Shown piece by piece: positions 1-12,313 of a stretch of DNA of 64,000 bases; positions within the stretch are counted from its first letter, which is position 1, and each line of letters begins with the position of its first letter. The notes under the pieces are model-generated. The model was given only the letters and a program-made list of their open reading frames with translations. It ran no database searches and was not told the origin of the DNA. This stretch comes from Desmodesmus armatus (lineage: Eukaryota > Chlorophyta > Chlorophyceae > Sphaeropleales > Scenedesmaceae). A program made the translations under genes and the position numbers. Location: positions 1-64,000 of the forward strand of contig VIIQ02000616.1 in assembly GCA_007449985.2 (NCBI GenBank). Direction: 5' to 3'.

Positions 1-11
1 CTGTTCAGCTC
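1..11 (+). other. Left edge of disrupted hydrolase exon / probable target-site duplication
   Basis: The first bases (CTGTTCAGCTC) match the exon sequence CTGTTCAAGCT of the paralogous hydrolase gene read on the minus strand near 60170, except for one missing A. On the other side of the transposon, 12970-12977 reads TCAAGCTC. The two flanks therefore look like an imperfect 7-8 bp duplication of the insertion target. This is a comparison I made by eye; the exact boundary can slide by one or two bases. Confidence 0.7.
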
Positions 12-134
12 AGCTAAGTCACATGGTTACTGGTGCCCATAGGGAGGATACGACTATCCCTGCATACGGCACAGTACCAGGCCACATGTGGGAACGCCCT
101 TGAAGCGCTTTAAGGCCATTTGATTGAGCCCTGG
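11..134 (+). repeat. Left terminal inverted repeat of KDZ element
   Basis: Starts CAGCTAAGTCACATGGTTAC and is the inverted complement of 12846-12969 with scattered substitutions and one or two small indels, mainly around 47-62. The outermost 35 bases are essentially identical between the two ends. Homology fades after the GAGCCCTGG at about 134. Confidence 0.9.
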
Positions 135-616
135 GTGCGCTGTGTGGCTCATCAAGTCGAGCAGCAGCATTGGGCATGTGGTGGGGCCTGGGGCAGCCCC
201 TTGGGTGGTGCATATATCTTGTCGGCTGCTGGCCGCCGGCATTCCAGCCTGCACAGCCAGCCACCAATGACAAGCACGCAAGCAGCAGCCATCAAATAAC
301 GCAGTCATCATGAATGGTCAGTTTTACACTTTCCTGATGGGGCCTGTTGGATCACAGCACCATTGCAGCCAGTGACTGCAGCAGACACCGTACGTTGCGA
401 AGGGGGTGGGCTTGCTTAATGATAATAAGTGTGTGCAAACATGAACTGATCCAACATGCCTGCCTGGTTGCTGACAGTGCTGGATCAGCAAACTGATCGT
501 TGGTAACAAAGGTTAGTAATCAAACGGCAACGGTATGTGATGTAGAACATGACTGCCCCAAGGAAACTGAGGAATGGGTGCTGTGATCCATCAGGTGACA
601 GCCCCCTCCCTGCATA
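135..616. other. 5' region of the transposase gene
   Basis: No open frame or recognised motif stands out between the terminal repeat and the transposase start. It presumably holds the promoter and 5' UTR. I see no clear TATA box. Confidence 0.4.
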
Positions 617-3600
617 ATGGGTTTTCAGGGAAAACAGAAACGTGCACTTGATCCAGCAAACTTTGCAACCGTTGAGGAGCACGCAGAACAGTTGGAGTTG
701 GCAAACCAAAGAAAGCGTAGAGCCAAACGCCCTGGTCAGCTGCCTCCAAGCTCCCGTGGTCAGCGTAACAGATCAGATGGGTGGGACGATGAGTGGGATC
801 AGTGGGATGAAGACGCAGCGGGACACAGCAGACGCAGAGCAGACTTCCCAGACTCAGAATGTACAGACTGGGCTGCTCGTAAGCAGGTGGAGGAGGAGCA
901 CTGGAGAGCCAACAGGCAGAAGAACCAGCAGATGGCCCAGCAGCATGAGGCCTATGATGGCTGTGCCATCTCGCAGCTCAGAGTGGACAGTGCCCTGCAC
1001 TGTGCCACTCAGGCAATGTCACTTGCAGTTATCAGACACAGCTGCTGCGTCTCGGTCATGCCAGATGCAGAAGCACTGCAGCTGGCATGCCAGGTGTCCT
1101 CACAGCTGCTGGCTGCTGCTCAGCACGACCCAGCTGCAGAGCAGCAACAACAGGAGCAGCAGCAAGGGCAGGGCGAGCAGCAGCAGCTGCAGCAGCAACG
1201 GCAGGGCGAGCAGCAGCAGCTGCAGCAGCAAGGGCAGGGCGAGCAGCAGCAGCAAGGGCAGGGCGAGCAGCAGCAGCAGGAGCAAAGGCCGCCACCTCAC
1301 ATCACAATAAGCAGCATGCGCGCTGTCGCCTGTCATGTGCTGGGTGCGAGCTTTTGGCTGCCCGTCCCAACAGTGTCGTGCTCCTGCTGCAACACGGCCT
1401 GGGAGCTGCAGCCGTCAGATGCTGGCTTCTTTGGCAACAGCCCGATCACGCCAGGGGTGTGGTTCTGCACGCAGTTGCTGAACTCGTACACCCTCCTGTA
1501 CTGCGACGGCGTCAGCGCCACAGCTTATGCTGAGTGCCTCAGCAAGGCTGCAGCCAGGGTGCCCAACTACTCTCCTGCACTGCCCAGGACAGTGGCATCC
1601 ATCAGCAACATTGACGACAGGTAACAGAATGTTTCCATAGCAAGCAGTGCTACTGCGCTGGTGTTTGTGCTAACTGCAGTTGCATGTTTTTTCTTGTAGG
1701 CAGCTGCGCAGTGCGTGGCAGGAGTGGCGGCGCATCAGCAAGGCCTGGCGCAGCATTACAGCAGTAACAGCACGCCTGGGCAAGCAGGAGCTGGGCCCAG
1801 CCGCTTGCTGCCCTGCTTGCGCAGCAGTGCCCCTAGGTCCTGATGCGCAGGAGACAGGTAACACACAACGCACCCAGCAGCGCTTTCATGGCCTCTGTCA
1901 TGCCTTGTTCACAGTGGGGCAGTTCGAGCTGCACAGTCGACCCCCCCCCCCCCCTTGTCGCCCTCTTTCCGGCTTACTCTCTGCTGCCCCGCCGGCTTGT
2001 CCTTGTGCAGCGTTGCCTTGCGCACTGCATGAGCACACCGCCTGGGCCCTCCTCAAGGATGACAACGGTCAGCCAGACGAGGCAGCCATCCAAGCCGCAC
2101 AGCAGGCTGGGCTGCTGCCAGGTGGGTTTGTTGTCAGTGGCGCATGTTCAAACAGGGTGCGCGCTCAGCGCCAAGATGACGTCAGAAACTGCAACCTGCA
2201 CGAGTGCCTACGAATGCAACTTGCATGTGTGCGGACGGAGTGAATGGGCCGATGGCCTCCATATTGCTTTGTGTATGCTGTTGTAGGTGCTGTGCACATG
2301 CCCACCACAGGCCCCACAGGGAAGCCCTTCCTGACAGCGGCTTGCTTTGATGGCAACGCCAAGGCAAACCGTCTAGCTTCTGCGGGCAAGTGCAGGGCCA
2401 ACGTGGTGTCTGACACGTCGGGCGACACCCTCTTCTTTGGACCTGTGCACCAGGAGCTGTGGAAGCTGCACAGTGCAGGGCCGCTGCCGCTCAGCGCAGC
2501 CTACCCTGGCAGCAGTGGCAGCGGCCCAGATGACGGCAGCAGTGATGGCAGTGCAGCAGGAAGCGGCAGCAGCAGCGGGGCTGCCTGCAGCGGAGCCCTT
2601 GGCCCCGACAGCGCAGCGGCAGCAGGTGATGATGAGCTGATGGTTGAGGCACAGGTGGAGCACAACTGCCATCCCAACATGTCATGTGCTAGGGAGTCAT
2701 CAGTCAGCAGCGGCATCAGCGACGAGCATGGCGTGGTGGGGGCAGTGTGCGCTCACGGTCAGCCGCTGCTGGACCTGATGATGGCAATGCCAGCCCCGGA
2801 GCGCCTCCTGTACTACGACCTGGGTCGTCCTACCTGGCTTGCCTGGTGGACCTTGGAGTGATGTACCTTGACACAGGGTGCATCTTCTCGGCTCACTGGC
2901 GCCTGCACATGCCTGGTGTGCCTCCGTTCGACATCAAGCTGCCCTGGTGGCATGCACGCGGCCATGGAGAGGACTGCTACCTCAAGAACTCTGGCTTCTA
3001 CAAGCTTGGTGAGCGTGCGCACAATGGGTTCCAGCCAGGTACCAAAACAGTCTTCTTGATTTGTTTCTCAAACCTCTCCGTCCCAGAGTGTCTCATGCAG
3101 CATCTCTGTGCAGCATGTGCAGCGTCACCAGAAGGAAGTAATATTTCCGCTTACGTAGCATCTGCTGTGGACACCTGCGAGTGCAGCAACGCATTGGTGT
3201 ACACATGTTGAAGCTGGTGGTGTGCCCATCGCTGCCTTGTCAGGTGCCGGCCGCAGGGTGGGTGAGAACATGGAGCAGGCATGGGCGCAGCTGCGCCCTG
3301 TGATGAAGCTCACACGGTACATGACCAAGCAGGGTTATGTGACCGGCCTTGACGACGCCTTGCTGCAGATTGCAGACGACAAGCTGCTTGAGTTTGTGGC
3401 GTCGCTGGTCCGCGCGGACAAGGCTTGCCGCAAAAAGCTGGGTAGGTGCAGTCAGCACCCCTCCTCCATGCCTGCACAGCATGCGTTTGTTTCCATGACT
3501 TCACTGGCCGCCTTATGGCTACCCCTGCATCCATTCAGCTGCCGGCGCTGGAGCTGCTGGTGGTGGTGTTTAGTGGCATGTTGCAGTCAGTATGAGTGGC

Positions 3601-5144
3601 ACGTGCGGGCACTTGATTTCTTCACAAATCACCTCCTGAGATGCCAGATGGGTTGACCTGGCTCAACTGGCTAAGTTGGCGGGTTGGTGTTTTACTTGTG
3701 TGCTTGCAGACGAGGCGCGCCGTCAGCTGCAGCAGTTGTTGCGCTCTGCAGCTGCCAAGAACATCCAGGGCAAGGCGCTGATGGCAGCAGCTGTGGCCAC
3801 AATGGCTGAGACTGCTGTTGATGACAGTGCGATGCCAAAGCAGGAGAAGCTTGTGGTGAGTAACTGCTGCACAAGTGCTTCTGAGCTGGAGAAGCTCAGA
3901 ACATAGCTATTCAAGCTCACAACGCAGCCGCGGAACTGCAAGTAGTGTTGCACATCCACAGCGCATCTACAGCTGTGTTGTGACTGCCCATGCTGCGTGA
4001 TGCAGATGGAGTACGTGCGAGCGCAGGAGCAGCTGCGTGCCCTGACATCGCTCAGGAACAACCGCAGCAGCTTTGCAGTGGCGCTACCGGGGCTGAGAGC
4101 CGGCCCCTGCAGGCGCGCGCCTCAGACAGCAAGCTTGAGCACAAGCTGCTGCGCCGCGTGGCAAAGCTGCAGTTTCAGCTGGACTGGGATGCGCCGCCTG
4201 GGCGTGACAGCAGTGAGTACCAGCAAGGGCTTGCAGCGCTGCGGGACGAGCACCTACGCAAGGCACAGAAAGACATCGAGCGCGATGTGGCTGTGCTGGG
4301 CAGTATCTTGCAGGAACGGCAGCAGCTTGGGGCAGCCAGCAGACGGACCCGCAACCAGCAGAACAGGGCAACACGCAGGCGCAAACGCATCCGGCAGCTT
4401 GTGGACAGCATGGCAGCCTGGCAGCAGCTAGACCTTCCCTCCAGCCCTGCCTCGCAGCTGCTGCCAACAAGGTGGACTGAGCAGATCACCCTTGATCTTT
4501 TCAGGGGCTCCTTCCCTTGGAGACAGGGGGAGGATGGTGGTGTGCCTTCTCTGCTGGCGGAGCAGTTCAGGGACGCCTGCGCAGAGGTGAGAAAGCTCAC
4601 ACCCTGAACTCAGGGCTCAGCATGACATCAGCGGCCATACCGTGCAGTTTGTGGTCACTGTGCAGCATACCGACATTGTTGCAATGCAGGTTGTGGCCCG
4701 CGCATGTCTGGAGCTGATGGATATGTGGTGCGGCGCTGACGCTTCTGTTGCACAACTGCCGTTCACCGTTGTACAACCTGACATGCTGCTTGATGCTGCC
4801 TGATGTGCTTTCTATGCTTTTGCTGCTAGGAGGCTCGCACCTTGGAGGAAGTGCAGATGCAGCAGCTGGAGCGTGGTCGCGTCCTGACGTACTTTGCTCA
4901 CATGCAGCGGCAAGCAGCTGCACAGGCGGCAGCAGCAGCGGAAACACATGACCAGCTGGTTGCAGCGCAGCAGCAGCAGCTAGAGGACGCAGCGGATGTA
5001 GTATCTGCTGCCATGAACCTGCAGCAGAGTGTTGAGCAGGTTGCACAGCTGGGCGCTGAACACAAGATCATGCAGAACTGGGCAGCTGAGTTTGAAAAGT
5101 GCAGGCAGGACGCCATCCAGCGCTTTGCCAAGCTGGCAACCTGA
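617..5144 (+). CDS. KDZ-family transposase, 8 exons, two apparent frameshifts
   Basis: Exons read as 617-1620, 1700-1857, 2011-2121, 2287-3038, 3244-3441, 3710-3855, 4006-4586 and 4830-5144, all with GT-AG introns in matching phases. The N-terminus is basic and carries a Gln-rich tract. Then come the KDZ landmarks in order: a CPAC zinc-binding motif at the end of exon 2, FDGNAKANR (first Asp) in exon 4, CxHGQPLLDLMMAMP and YLDTGC..HW (second Asp), HARGHGEDC, and VGENMEQAWAQL (catalytic Glu) at the start of exon 5. The last exons are a Gln/Glu-rich coiled coil. Two places need a frame change of minus one base to keep conserved sequence in frame: near 2815-2825 in exon 4 and 4060-4110 in exon 7. 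Both exons are one base short of the length their splice phases demand, so each looks like a one-base deletion. Corrected, the protein would be about 1088 residues. Family assignment is from motif recognition, not a search. Confidence 0.85.
1136..1292 (+). repeat. CAG-rich coding repeat (poly-Gln/Gly-Glu)
   Basis: Imperfect repeats encoding units such as GQGEQQQLQQQ within exon 1 of the transposase. Related low-complexity tracts occur in other genes of this window, so this reflects a genome-wide bias rather than a transposase feature. Confidence 0.8.
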
Positions 5145-6101
5145 TGCGCTTATGTGTCCCCCCCCCCCCCGGGCTGAGTTGCGAGGGGTTGGTTGTTGTG
5201 ACAGGGGAGGGAGCATTGCGCCCTGCAGGTGTATTGCGGCATTGCCATCTTCTTCACATATCTTTGGGCTACTTGGGCAGGATGCGGCAGCTGGTTGAGA
5301 CCCTGCCGGTCCAGGCAGCATGGTCTGCATGTGGGCAAGAGAGATACCCGACAGGGTTGTTTGTAAACTGTGCACAACATGTTACCTGGTTAGCTACCTC
5401 TTGTGCTGTTGGTTCTGATGGCCGTAACTGGCCCATGCTCTCGAGTGTTTTGTGTCAGCTGGTGTACAGCTGGTTGCCTGATTTTGTCTTGCTTGTTTTG
5501 CACCATGGTCAAGTTGCTGCTGCATGCGCAATTGACCTCACCGGAAGCATGTGTAAGGATTAATTGAGCTACTTGGCATTGCATGCATGCGCAGTGGAAT
5601 CCATGGGCAACTTATGGTCGCAGTCGTCCTGTGCCAGACGCATGCGAACACATGCCAGGTGCTTTGTGCAGCGTGCGCAAAATGCATGCTCAGGCTTTTG
5701 TTCAATGCTAGCGTGCCACTGACTTGCAAGTGATGTACTGCATGTCCGGCTTTTCACATGGTCGGTGCTATCAGGAAACTTTGACCATCATGTCTAAGAG
5801 AGGGGCACGCCAAGTGATAGGTCTTATAGGCACCCCATGAGCCCATTGTTTGGTGGCAATGCTGAGGACTCCTCCTTCCGGGAACTTCCAATACTCTAGT
5901 GTTGTCACTTTGGTAAGAAAGCACCAGGGCACTTCAGGTCAGCTCACGGGCTCTTTGTCAGTCATCACCACCCTCAGGTGCGGTGCCACTGCCAAACGGA
6001 AAGTAGCGCACCTCTCAACCAGTCACATAAGGCAACGTTATCTCTGGACCTTCAAGGTCATACTTGTCAAAATAGGGTGACTCCAGCACACATGGATGGC
6101 A

Positions 6102-6491
6102 TCAGATTGCTTCAGGACACGCCTTGCACAGACCGCTGAGGGGCAGCTGCAGGCCTGGGCAGACTGAAGGCCCAATCTTTCCACCCATATGAACAATTGT
6201 TGCGCCATCAATCCCTGAACCCATACCATGGACCCTGCACAATGCCTGCAAGAGGGTTGTTGCTGTTGTGCACTTGCGGGCGCATGCTGTCAGACTCATG
6301 TTGCGCATGCGTAGGAAACCCCAGATCAGCTCGTTTTGGATTTTGTAGTCAAGCGGCTGGCAGTAGTGACAATGCCGAGGGTTGCCAACAGTGTTGCACA
6401 TGTTGCAGATATGGTGTGTGGGCATGTTACGGCAGGGTGCTTTGTTGTGCCCACCGTGTACAGTTAGTACATGAGCACTCAGCATGGCCAA
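6102..6491 (-). other. Possible zinc-knuckle-like coding fragment
   Basis: On the minus strand a 129-codon frame includes HICNMCNTVGNPRHCHYC, a tidy CxxC-x9-CxxC arrangement (using Cys pairs) followed by a polar stretch. No start, splice context or homologous family could be assigned. It could be an exon of a third element gene, a relic of an older element, or chance. Confidence 0.25.
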
Positions 6492-6974
6492 CGTTGTCGG
6501 TGGGAGCCCTGCGCTGTGTCGTGTGCTGTGTTAATGCCATTTTCTTCTTCAGTCTCTTGCGTGAAATGGCGGCCGCATTCAAGATGGGGTGACTCTCACT
6601 GCACACAACAAGCAAAACACCGACAGTGTGTTGGGCATGAGTACTGTTGCTGTAGCAGTTGCCAAAGTCAACTTCAAGGCAATGCGCTGGACCTGTGTGT
6701 TATGCCACCATCGACTGGAAGTTGGCCTGAGTGGCATCACAAGCGCAGAGTGACAGGTTGGTGGGTGCTGGCAGGAGGACAATGCCTTTGCACAAACTTT
6801 CATAAGTGTGCTGAGCATAGGAAACAGTGTACTTACCGTGAACCTTGGCACCTTTGCACCCTTCTTTGCCTGCCGCACATGCGCTATTGTGGGACAGAGG
6901 GGCTGGGGCTGCTAAGAGGCTGTATGGATCTGGCAGCCAGGTGCCACCCGGGGTGTTGTGACTGCCAAGTGACT

Positions 6975-7128
6975 GTAACAGCTCTGCTGCTAGCTGTTGT
7001 TGGCAAGGTGTGGTCATGTGAGGGTGGCTGGGCTGTGAGCGCATAGAACCAGCTTGCAGATCACGTCAAGGTGGATGTTACTGCCAGCTAGCTGTACGGT
7101 GCATGCAGCCCTGTGCTCAACTGCAAGA
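6975..7128 (+). repeat. Direct repeat, copy 1 (within transposon)
   Basis: Begins GTAACAGCTCTGCTGCTAGC and ends near CAACTGCAAG. It matches 7304-7463 with many substitutions and small indels. Spacing between copies is about 330 bp. Confidence 0.75.
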
Positions 7129-7303
7129 ATGTAAGCCATGTGCTTGATTTCAGCCACTTTCATCCTGGTGACTTTGGCACTCTCATTTTGCTTGCCGCGC
7201 GGCCTCTCAGGGTGGGGTTTGAGGGCCGCCAACAAGCATTTTTGGTCCGGGGGTCAGATTTGAGTTGGTGATGCCACGTGGCTGGAAACATGTTGGCGAA
7301 GTT

Positions 7304-7463
7304 GTAACAGCTCTCAAATGTGCTGCTAGCTGTTGTTGGCAAGGTATGGGCTCGTGTAGAGGGCGGCGCTGTGTGCGCGCAGAACCGTGCCTGCAAATCA
7401 TGCAAGGTGGAATGTACTGCCAACTAGCTGTGCCGGTGCATGCAGCCCTGTGCTCAACTGCAG
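7304..7463 (+). repeat. Direct repeat, copy 2 (within transposon)
   Basis: Second copy of the 6975-7128 segment, sharing GCTGCTAGCTGTTGTTGGCA and GCATGCAGCCCTGTGCTCAA. Neither copy has a coding signature I recognise. Confidence 0.75.
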
Positions 7464-8051
7464 GATTGAGATCCTTAATACATGTCGACATCGGAGCCTT
7501 TCCCAGTGGGGGAAGTGCAGGTGATTAACCTGCTTCATATGTCAGGCACCATTGCTTCCCATTCAGAGTCAAGGTGAGACATTGCCTAGAAACAGGCAAC
7601 CCAGGTGTGCCAGTGAGATGTGGCCACGAGTGCCATTGCCCTAGACCCCCAGGCGTGTTGGTTGAAGAGCCGTCCTCAACGGACGCGAGGCCAATGCGTC
7701 CTATGGCGTTAAGAGACCATGTCTCTATATCTTTATCTTTTTTTATCTTTAACCTTCAAGATGGACTAAAGCTGTTCCAGTATTGTACAAGAGGTGCTTG
7801 CTTAAAGGTGCTGCCCACCACGCATCGGTCTGGCTGAATGCCAATGTTGCCACATGCTGCACTTGGGTTCAACACCAACCAACCAATGTCAAGCTGGCAT
7901 TGCCTCAAACACAGCTTCAGCCATCAACACCTTCTTGGATAATACATATGTGCAGCACTTTCATGGTGTGACACGCCATCAAGCTAGCAGACTGCATGTC
8001 TCAGCAGCTGAACAACAGTGCTGCTGTACTGATCTGCCGCCGCTGCGGTGC

Positions 8052-11000
8052 TTACGGGCCAGCAGAAAAGTGCAGGCCAAACTTTGGGCTGTTCTGCATG
8101 TAGTTCTTCAGAATGCTTGCTTGCTGGCGGAACGGCTTGGTGCCGCCGCAGTCAGCCAGCGCAACAGCAAACTTGGCTGCGCTGACAAGCTCTGCCACTG
8201 GCGCATCCTCACTGCCAGCCTCTTCCTCCCACTTCTTGACAATGGCAGCACGGTCCTTGTCCTGCACAGCAAGAGAGAACGGGCAGAAATCAGCAGACAT
8301 GTTTGGCCCTACACTACACAGGCTTTTCCCCCACACCTAACCCATCTGAGCCCGGCACCTGCAGGCGCCTTTAGCTGGCGCATGTCACACAGATATCTGC
8401 AGAGTTCAGACCTTGCCGAGAGTGCGCACATATGCATGCATGATGCTATGCAAGCAAGTTTTACCTTGGCGTTCCACAGCTGCTTCTCCCTGCCCGCCAG
8501 GCCAGCCACTGTGTACCCTGTTGGTGGGGTGCTGCTGGCCTTCTTGCCGCTGTCCTTGCGCTTCTGCACCTTGGAGGGCACCTCGTCATCCTCAAGTGCA
8601 CACACTGCAGCGAACACTCCTGCTGCAGCGCCGGCGCGCCGAGGGCGCTGGTTGTCTGCGGCAGGCTCTGCCGCACGCTGCTGCTGGCTTGTTGCTGTTG
8701 CTGCTGCTGCTGCTGTGCAGCGCCGCTGCTGCCTCGCCAGCTGAAGCTGGAGCATCGGGGCTGCAGTTCCCTGCAGGACAGCATAGGTTGGTTCACCTTG
8801 TTGTCGTGGAACTTTCAAATGCCCTTCAGGACGGCACACAATTGCTCGGACTGCATAATAAAAAAGCTGTTCTCCAGGGATTCAGCAGCCGCATGACCAC
8901 GCAGGGCCACAGAATGTGCGCGTTCCAACCAACACCTCGAACACTATATTGCCGGTCAGTTCAAACCCATGACTGTTGTGCTGTCAGCAAGTGCTTGCAA
9001 AGCCCAAACTGGGCCTGCACACATGCTTAGCTTGCAGAGCCCCAGCACACACATCAAAATGCCTTACGCAGCCCCTCTGACAGTTCAACCCGTCGCACCT
9101 GATGCATCCTGCGCCTGCGGTCCCAGGTGGGAGATCTCTTTGCCCACGCCAGCGGGGCCTGCATGACAGAAGCAACACGCAGTGACACCAAACAACCCCC
9201 ACAAGGCTGGCCAAACGGGCACACCAAGCTGTCCTGTCATTGATTGATCAACACACCTGACTGTGGATCAGCAGGTTGCAGTGTCAACCCTATGAGCATG
9301 CATGCTTCCCCCCCAGCACGCGCTCGCACATGTCAGCAGCACACACGACATGCATACCTGCGCTCGCCGCACCACCACCAGCAGCGCCACTCTCAAAGGC
9401 CTCACCACCTAGCGAGAGCAGACACACACCATGTGAGCCACAGTCAAGCCGCGCTGTCAAAGTGCCAACAACTGTGGTGTCAATGGGTAGTGGGTTGGGT
9501 AGTGTAGCTGCTAGTTTAGCTCTTGGGCTGTTGACACCAGCACGTATGTGACGGCACGTCTCAGCACCCGCTGCTGTCACAACTCGCACCTGATGCAGCC
9601 TGCTCCTGTAGCCCCTGGCTGGGCATCTCTGCACCCTCACCATGGTGACCTGAAGGACAGAAGCAACTTCACATCATGAGGGTGGACAATGGGGCCCAAT
9701 GGGCAGCACACCCGACAATGCTGATACAATGTCAGCAGCTGCATCGTGAACCCTTCACATGCACATGCTCTTCCTGCCCTGTGCATGTCCACACGAAATG
9801 GCTGACATACCTGCGCTGGCGGCACCGGCAGCAGCAGGGCCACCCTCTGTTGCGTTGCTAGCAAGAACAGACAGACACCACGTGAGCCACACGACAGCGA
9901 TGTGGCACCTGCCAGGACTGCACATAGCAAGACCGCAAATAGCAAGACTGCCGACAACAATGCAACGCACCTGCAGCGTCCACGGGCCCCTCCATAGCAG
10001 CTTGGACACAGCGCTGCAGGGCTGCGCTGTTGGGCATGCCAGTAGCCGTCTGGACAGCAGCAATGGCCTGCTCGCAGATGCTGGTATCAGCGCCCATGGC
10101 GAGCTGGAAGGACTTGACGGCAGCCCCCACCAGTGCTTGCTGCTGTTCTGCAACACACAACAGTAAACCATTTGGCTTGTGCTAGGGCCCCAGGACAGGT
10201 TCAAGTGGTATCGCTAGCAAAGCAAAGGATCAATTCTGGTCCAGTCAGGACCCTGATCAGGACATGCCAACCCTTCTGCCAACCAAGGCAAGCTGCAAGT
10301 ATCACCTGTCAGGGCCTGGTGCTCCTGCTCTGGCTGCCCAGCACGGGCCCCTGGCTGCTTGGCGGCCCTCTCCTGGCTACCCCCTGCAAATTAAAAGACA
10401 AAATGAGGCATGTTGGTTGGCGTAGTCAAACAGCAAGCAAGAAGATTCAACAGCAACAGTGCTAACAAGCGTGCAACACACCTGTGGAGTTGGCCTCATT
10501 GCACATCACATCCTTGACAAACTGTACAAGGGCATTGCTCCTGCGCAGCTTGGTTGCCGCCAGGACAGCAGCGCGCATCTCCTTGCGGCTGACTGACTGT
10601 GCTCCCATCACCCGCTTGGCATGAATGAAGGAGATGACGGCAGCCTCCACCAGTGCCTGCTGCTCACCTGCAACAACAGACCCAGCATCACAACCTTACA
10701 CTCACATGTGCTGCACAAACTGCTCAGGTGTGACCACTGGCGGCATGCATTCTCCAGTCTGAAACACAGCAATCGCAGGTGCAGGCTCCACATCCCACAG
10801 CCACTGGCGAGCTGCAAGTATTACCTGTGAGGGCCATGGGCTCGTGCTCTGACTGCTGTCTGCTGGCCACGTACTGCCCTGCACCCTCCTTCGGCTGCAT
10901 GCCACCCTCGTCCCCAGCCTGCTCTTGGGCGTCTGTAGCACAGTTTGGACACCCGCAACACACTTCAGGCATGCACTGCTTGTCATAAGTTGTGAATGCT

Positions 11001-12313
11001 GGTTCGCTACACTGGGACACGACCCGCTTGCATGGCGGGCTACCCAATGGAACCGCCAAAGGCAACTGTCATGCATCTGTCTGCCCAAGGGACTGACATT
11101 CATACGGACCTGTCTCCTCTTCCTGCATGTCTGACTCGCCCCCTCCAAGGCCCCCCAGAGGGTCTTCCCAGTCCTCCTCCTCCTCCTCACTCTCCTCCTC
11201 ACTCTCTTCGCCCTCGTCAGACTCTGCAGCCCACAAAGACAAGTACGTAGTATATGCAGCCATGTTGGCATCTGGGCTTGCTAGTATGCTCAGCTCTGCC
11301 TGGGGATGGGGCATACATTCTGCTGACAGCTGCACACAACAGCAGGACAGCTGCAGAGCCTTCTTCTCATTGGTTTGCTTCACATCTTCCAATGTGCTTA
11401 CCCTGGTGTGCTGCCCTGCGCTGCCGCTTGCTGCCTCGTTGGGTGCCTGCAAGGAACAACATATTTCATTTGGAAGTGTGTGGCAGACTGTTGAGGCAAC
11501 ATGCAGGTTGGCGACCGCGCTGCCACTGTCATTGCCTGCACATGGTGAGAACATCTCACCACCACACCAACTGCTGTTGCTGGCTGATTGCTTAATATCG
11601 GAAGGCGGGGACCCTGCCATGCTCACCACCCCACCAACTGCTGTTGCTGGCTGTCTGATACTATGCTTAAATTCGAAAGGGGATCCCTGCCATGCAGACA
11701 TTTAGGTAGGGGTTCTTCTGCTGCTTGCTGGCACAATTGAGCACATAGGCACTCACCCCCACGGCGCTCCTTGCGTCTGCCCGTTCGCTTGGAAGCTGCA
11801 AAGGCACAGGAACATGGCAAAAGTCCATTGAGAGCCAGCATATGGAGCTAGCATATGCAACCATGCATGCAGCATGCACTGCAGCGCTGCACAGCAGCTG
11901 TCAGATGGTGCAGTGGGTACATAGCTCTCACCACCACGGCGCTCAACAGCAACCTGCACCGCCTTGTACTCTTCTAGGGCCTCTTCAATCCGGTAGTCTG
12001 GCATCTCCTGCTGCAACGCCTCCAGTACACTAACCAAGACACCAGGTGGGATGGTGTTGGTGTGCTCAAAGATCAGGTCACCCTTCCCGACTGGCAGCAC
12101 CACGAGAATCCCGACCTCTCCACGTGGCATGTTCTTGAAAGCCGCAATGGTCTTCAACTTGATGGAGTACCGTTGCTTAGCTGGCGTCATTTGTGTCTTT
12201 CGGCCCTTCCCCTCACGCAGCGCCTTGAGAGTGCGCCCGCCGGGTGCATCTTTGCCGTCATTTGAGTCATCTTTATCTTCACCGATGTTTTCACGACGCC
12301 TTTTCCTGCTCAT
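8052..12313 (-). CDS. Second transposon gene, unknown function, 14 exons, 613 aa
   Basis: Exons (minus strand, listed high to low): 11932-12313, 11757-11795, 11402-11446, 11110-11223, 10825-10932, 10482-10667, 10306-10383, 9971-10147, 9811-9846, 9590-9649, 9358-9408, 9099-9158, 8465-8760, 8052-8261. They sum to 1842 nt, and introns 1-12 are all phase 1. The start is MSRKRRRENIGEDKDD, a likely nuclear localisation signal. Next come a folded-looking segment (about 40-125), basic patches, a strongly acidic Glu tract (exon 4), then alternating duplicated exons: two ALV(E/G)AAV modules (exons 6 and 8) each preceded by a short exon ending in an E-x(2-3)-ALTG motif, followed by four short exons in an A-B-A-B pattern ending in SAG or ASG. 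The C-terminus has a basic KVQKRKDSGKK region and a KYMQNSP-type tail. I do not recognise the family. Position and the shared element suggest a transposition accessory or DNA-binding protein; that is inference. Confidence 0.75.

Larger units (their letters stand above)
5145..8051. other. Middle of transposon, no convincing gene
   Basis: About 2.9 kb between the convergent ends of the two element genes. Frames are short and there is a poly-C tract at about 5158-5170. It contains a diverged direct repeat (6975-7128 and 7304-7463) and one minus-strand frame with paired CxxC motifs (6102-6491, listed separately). Otherwise I see nothing that I can support as a gene. Confidence 0.6.

Noticed and set aside
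2820..2877. A short intron instead of a frameshift in transposase exon 4
   Set aside because: The possible GT...AG interval would remove the conserved YLDTGC motif, and exon length plus phases point to a single missing base.
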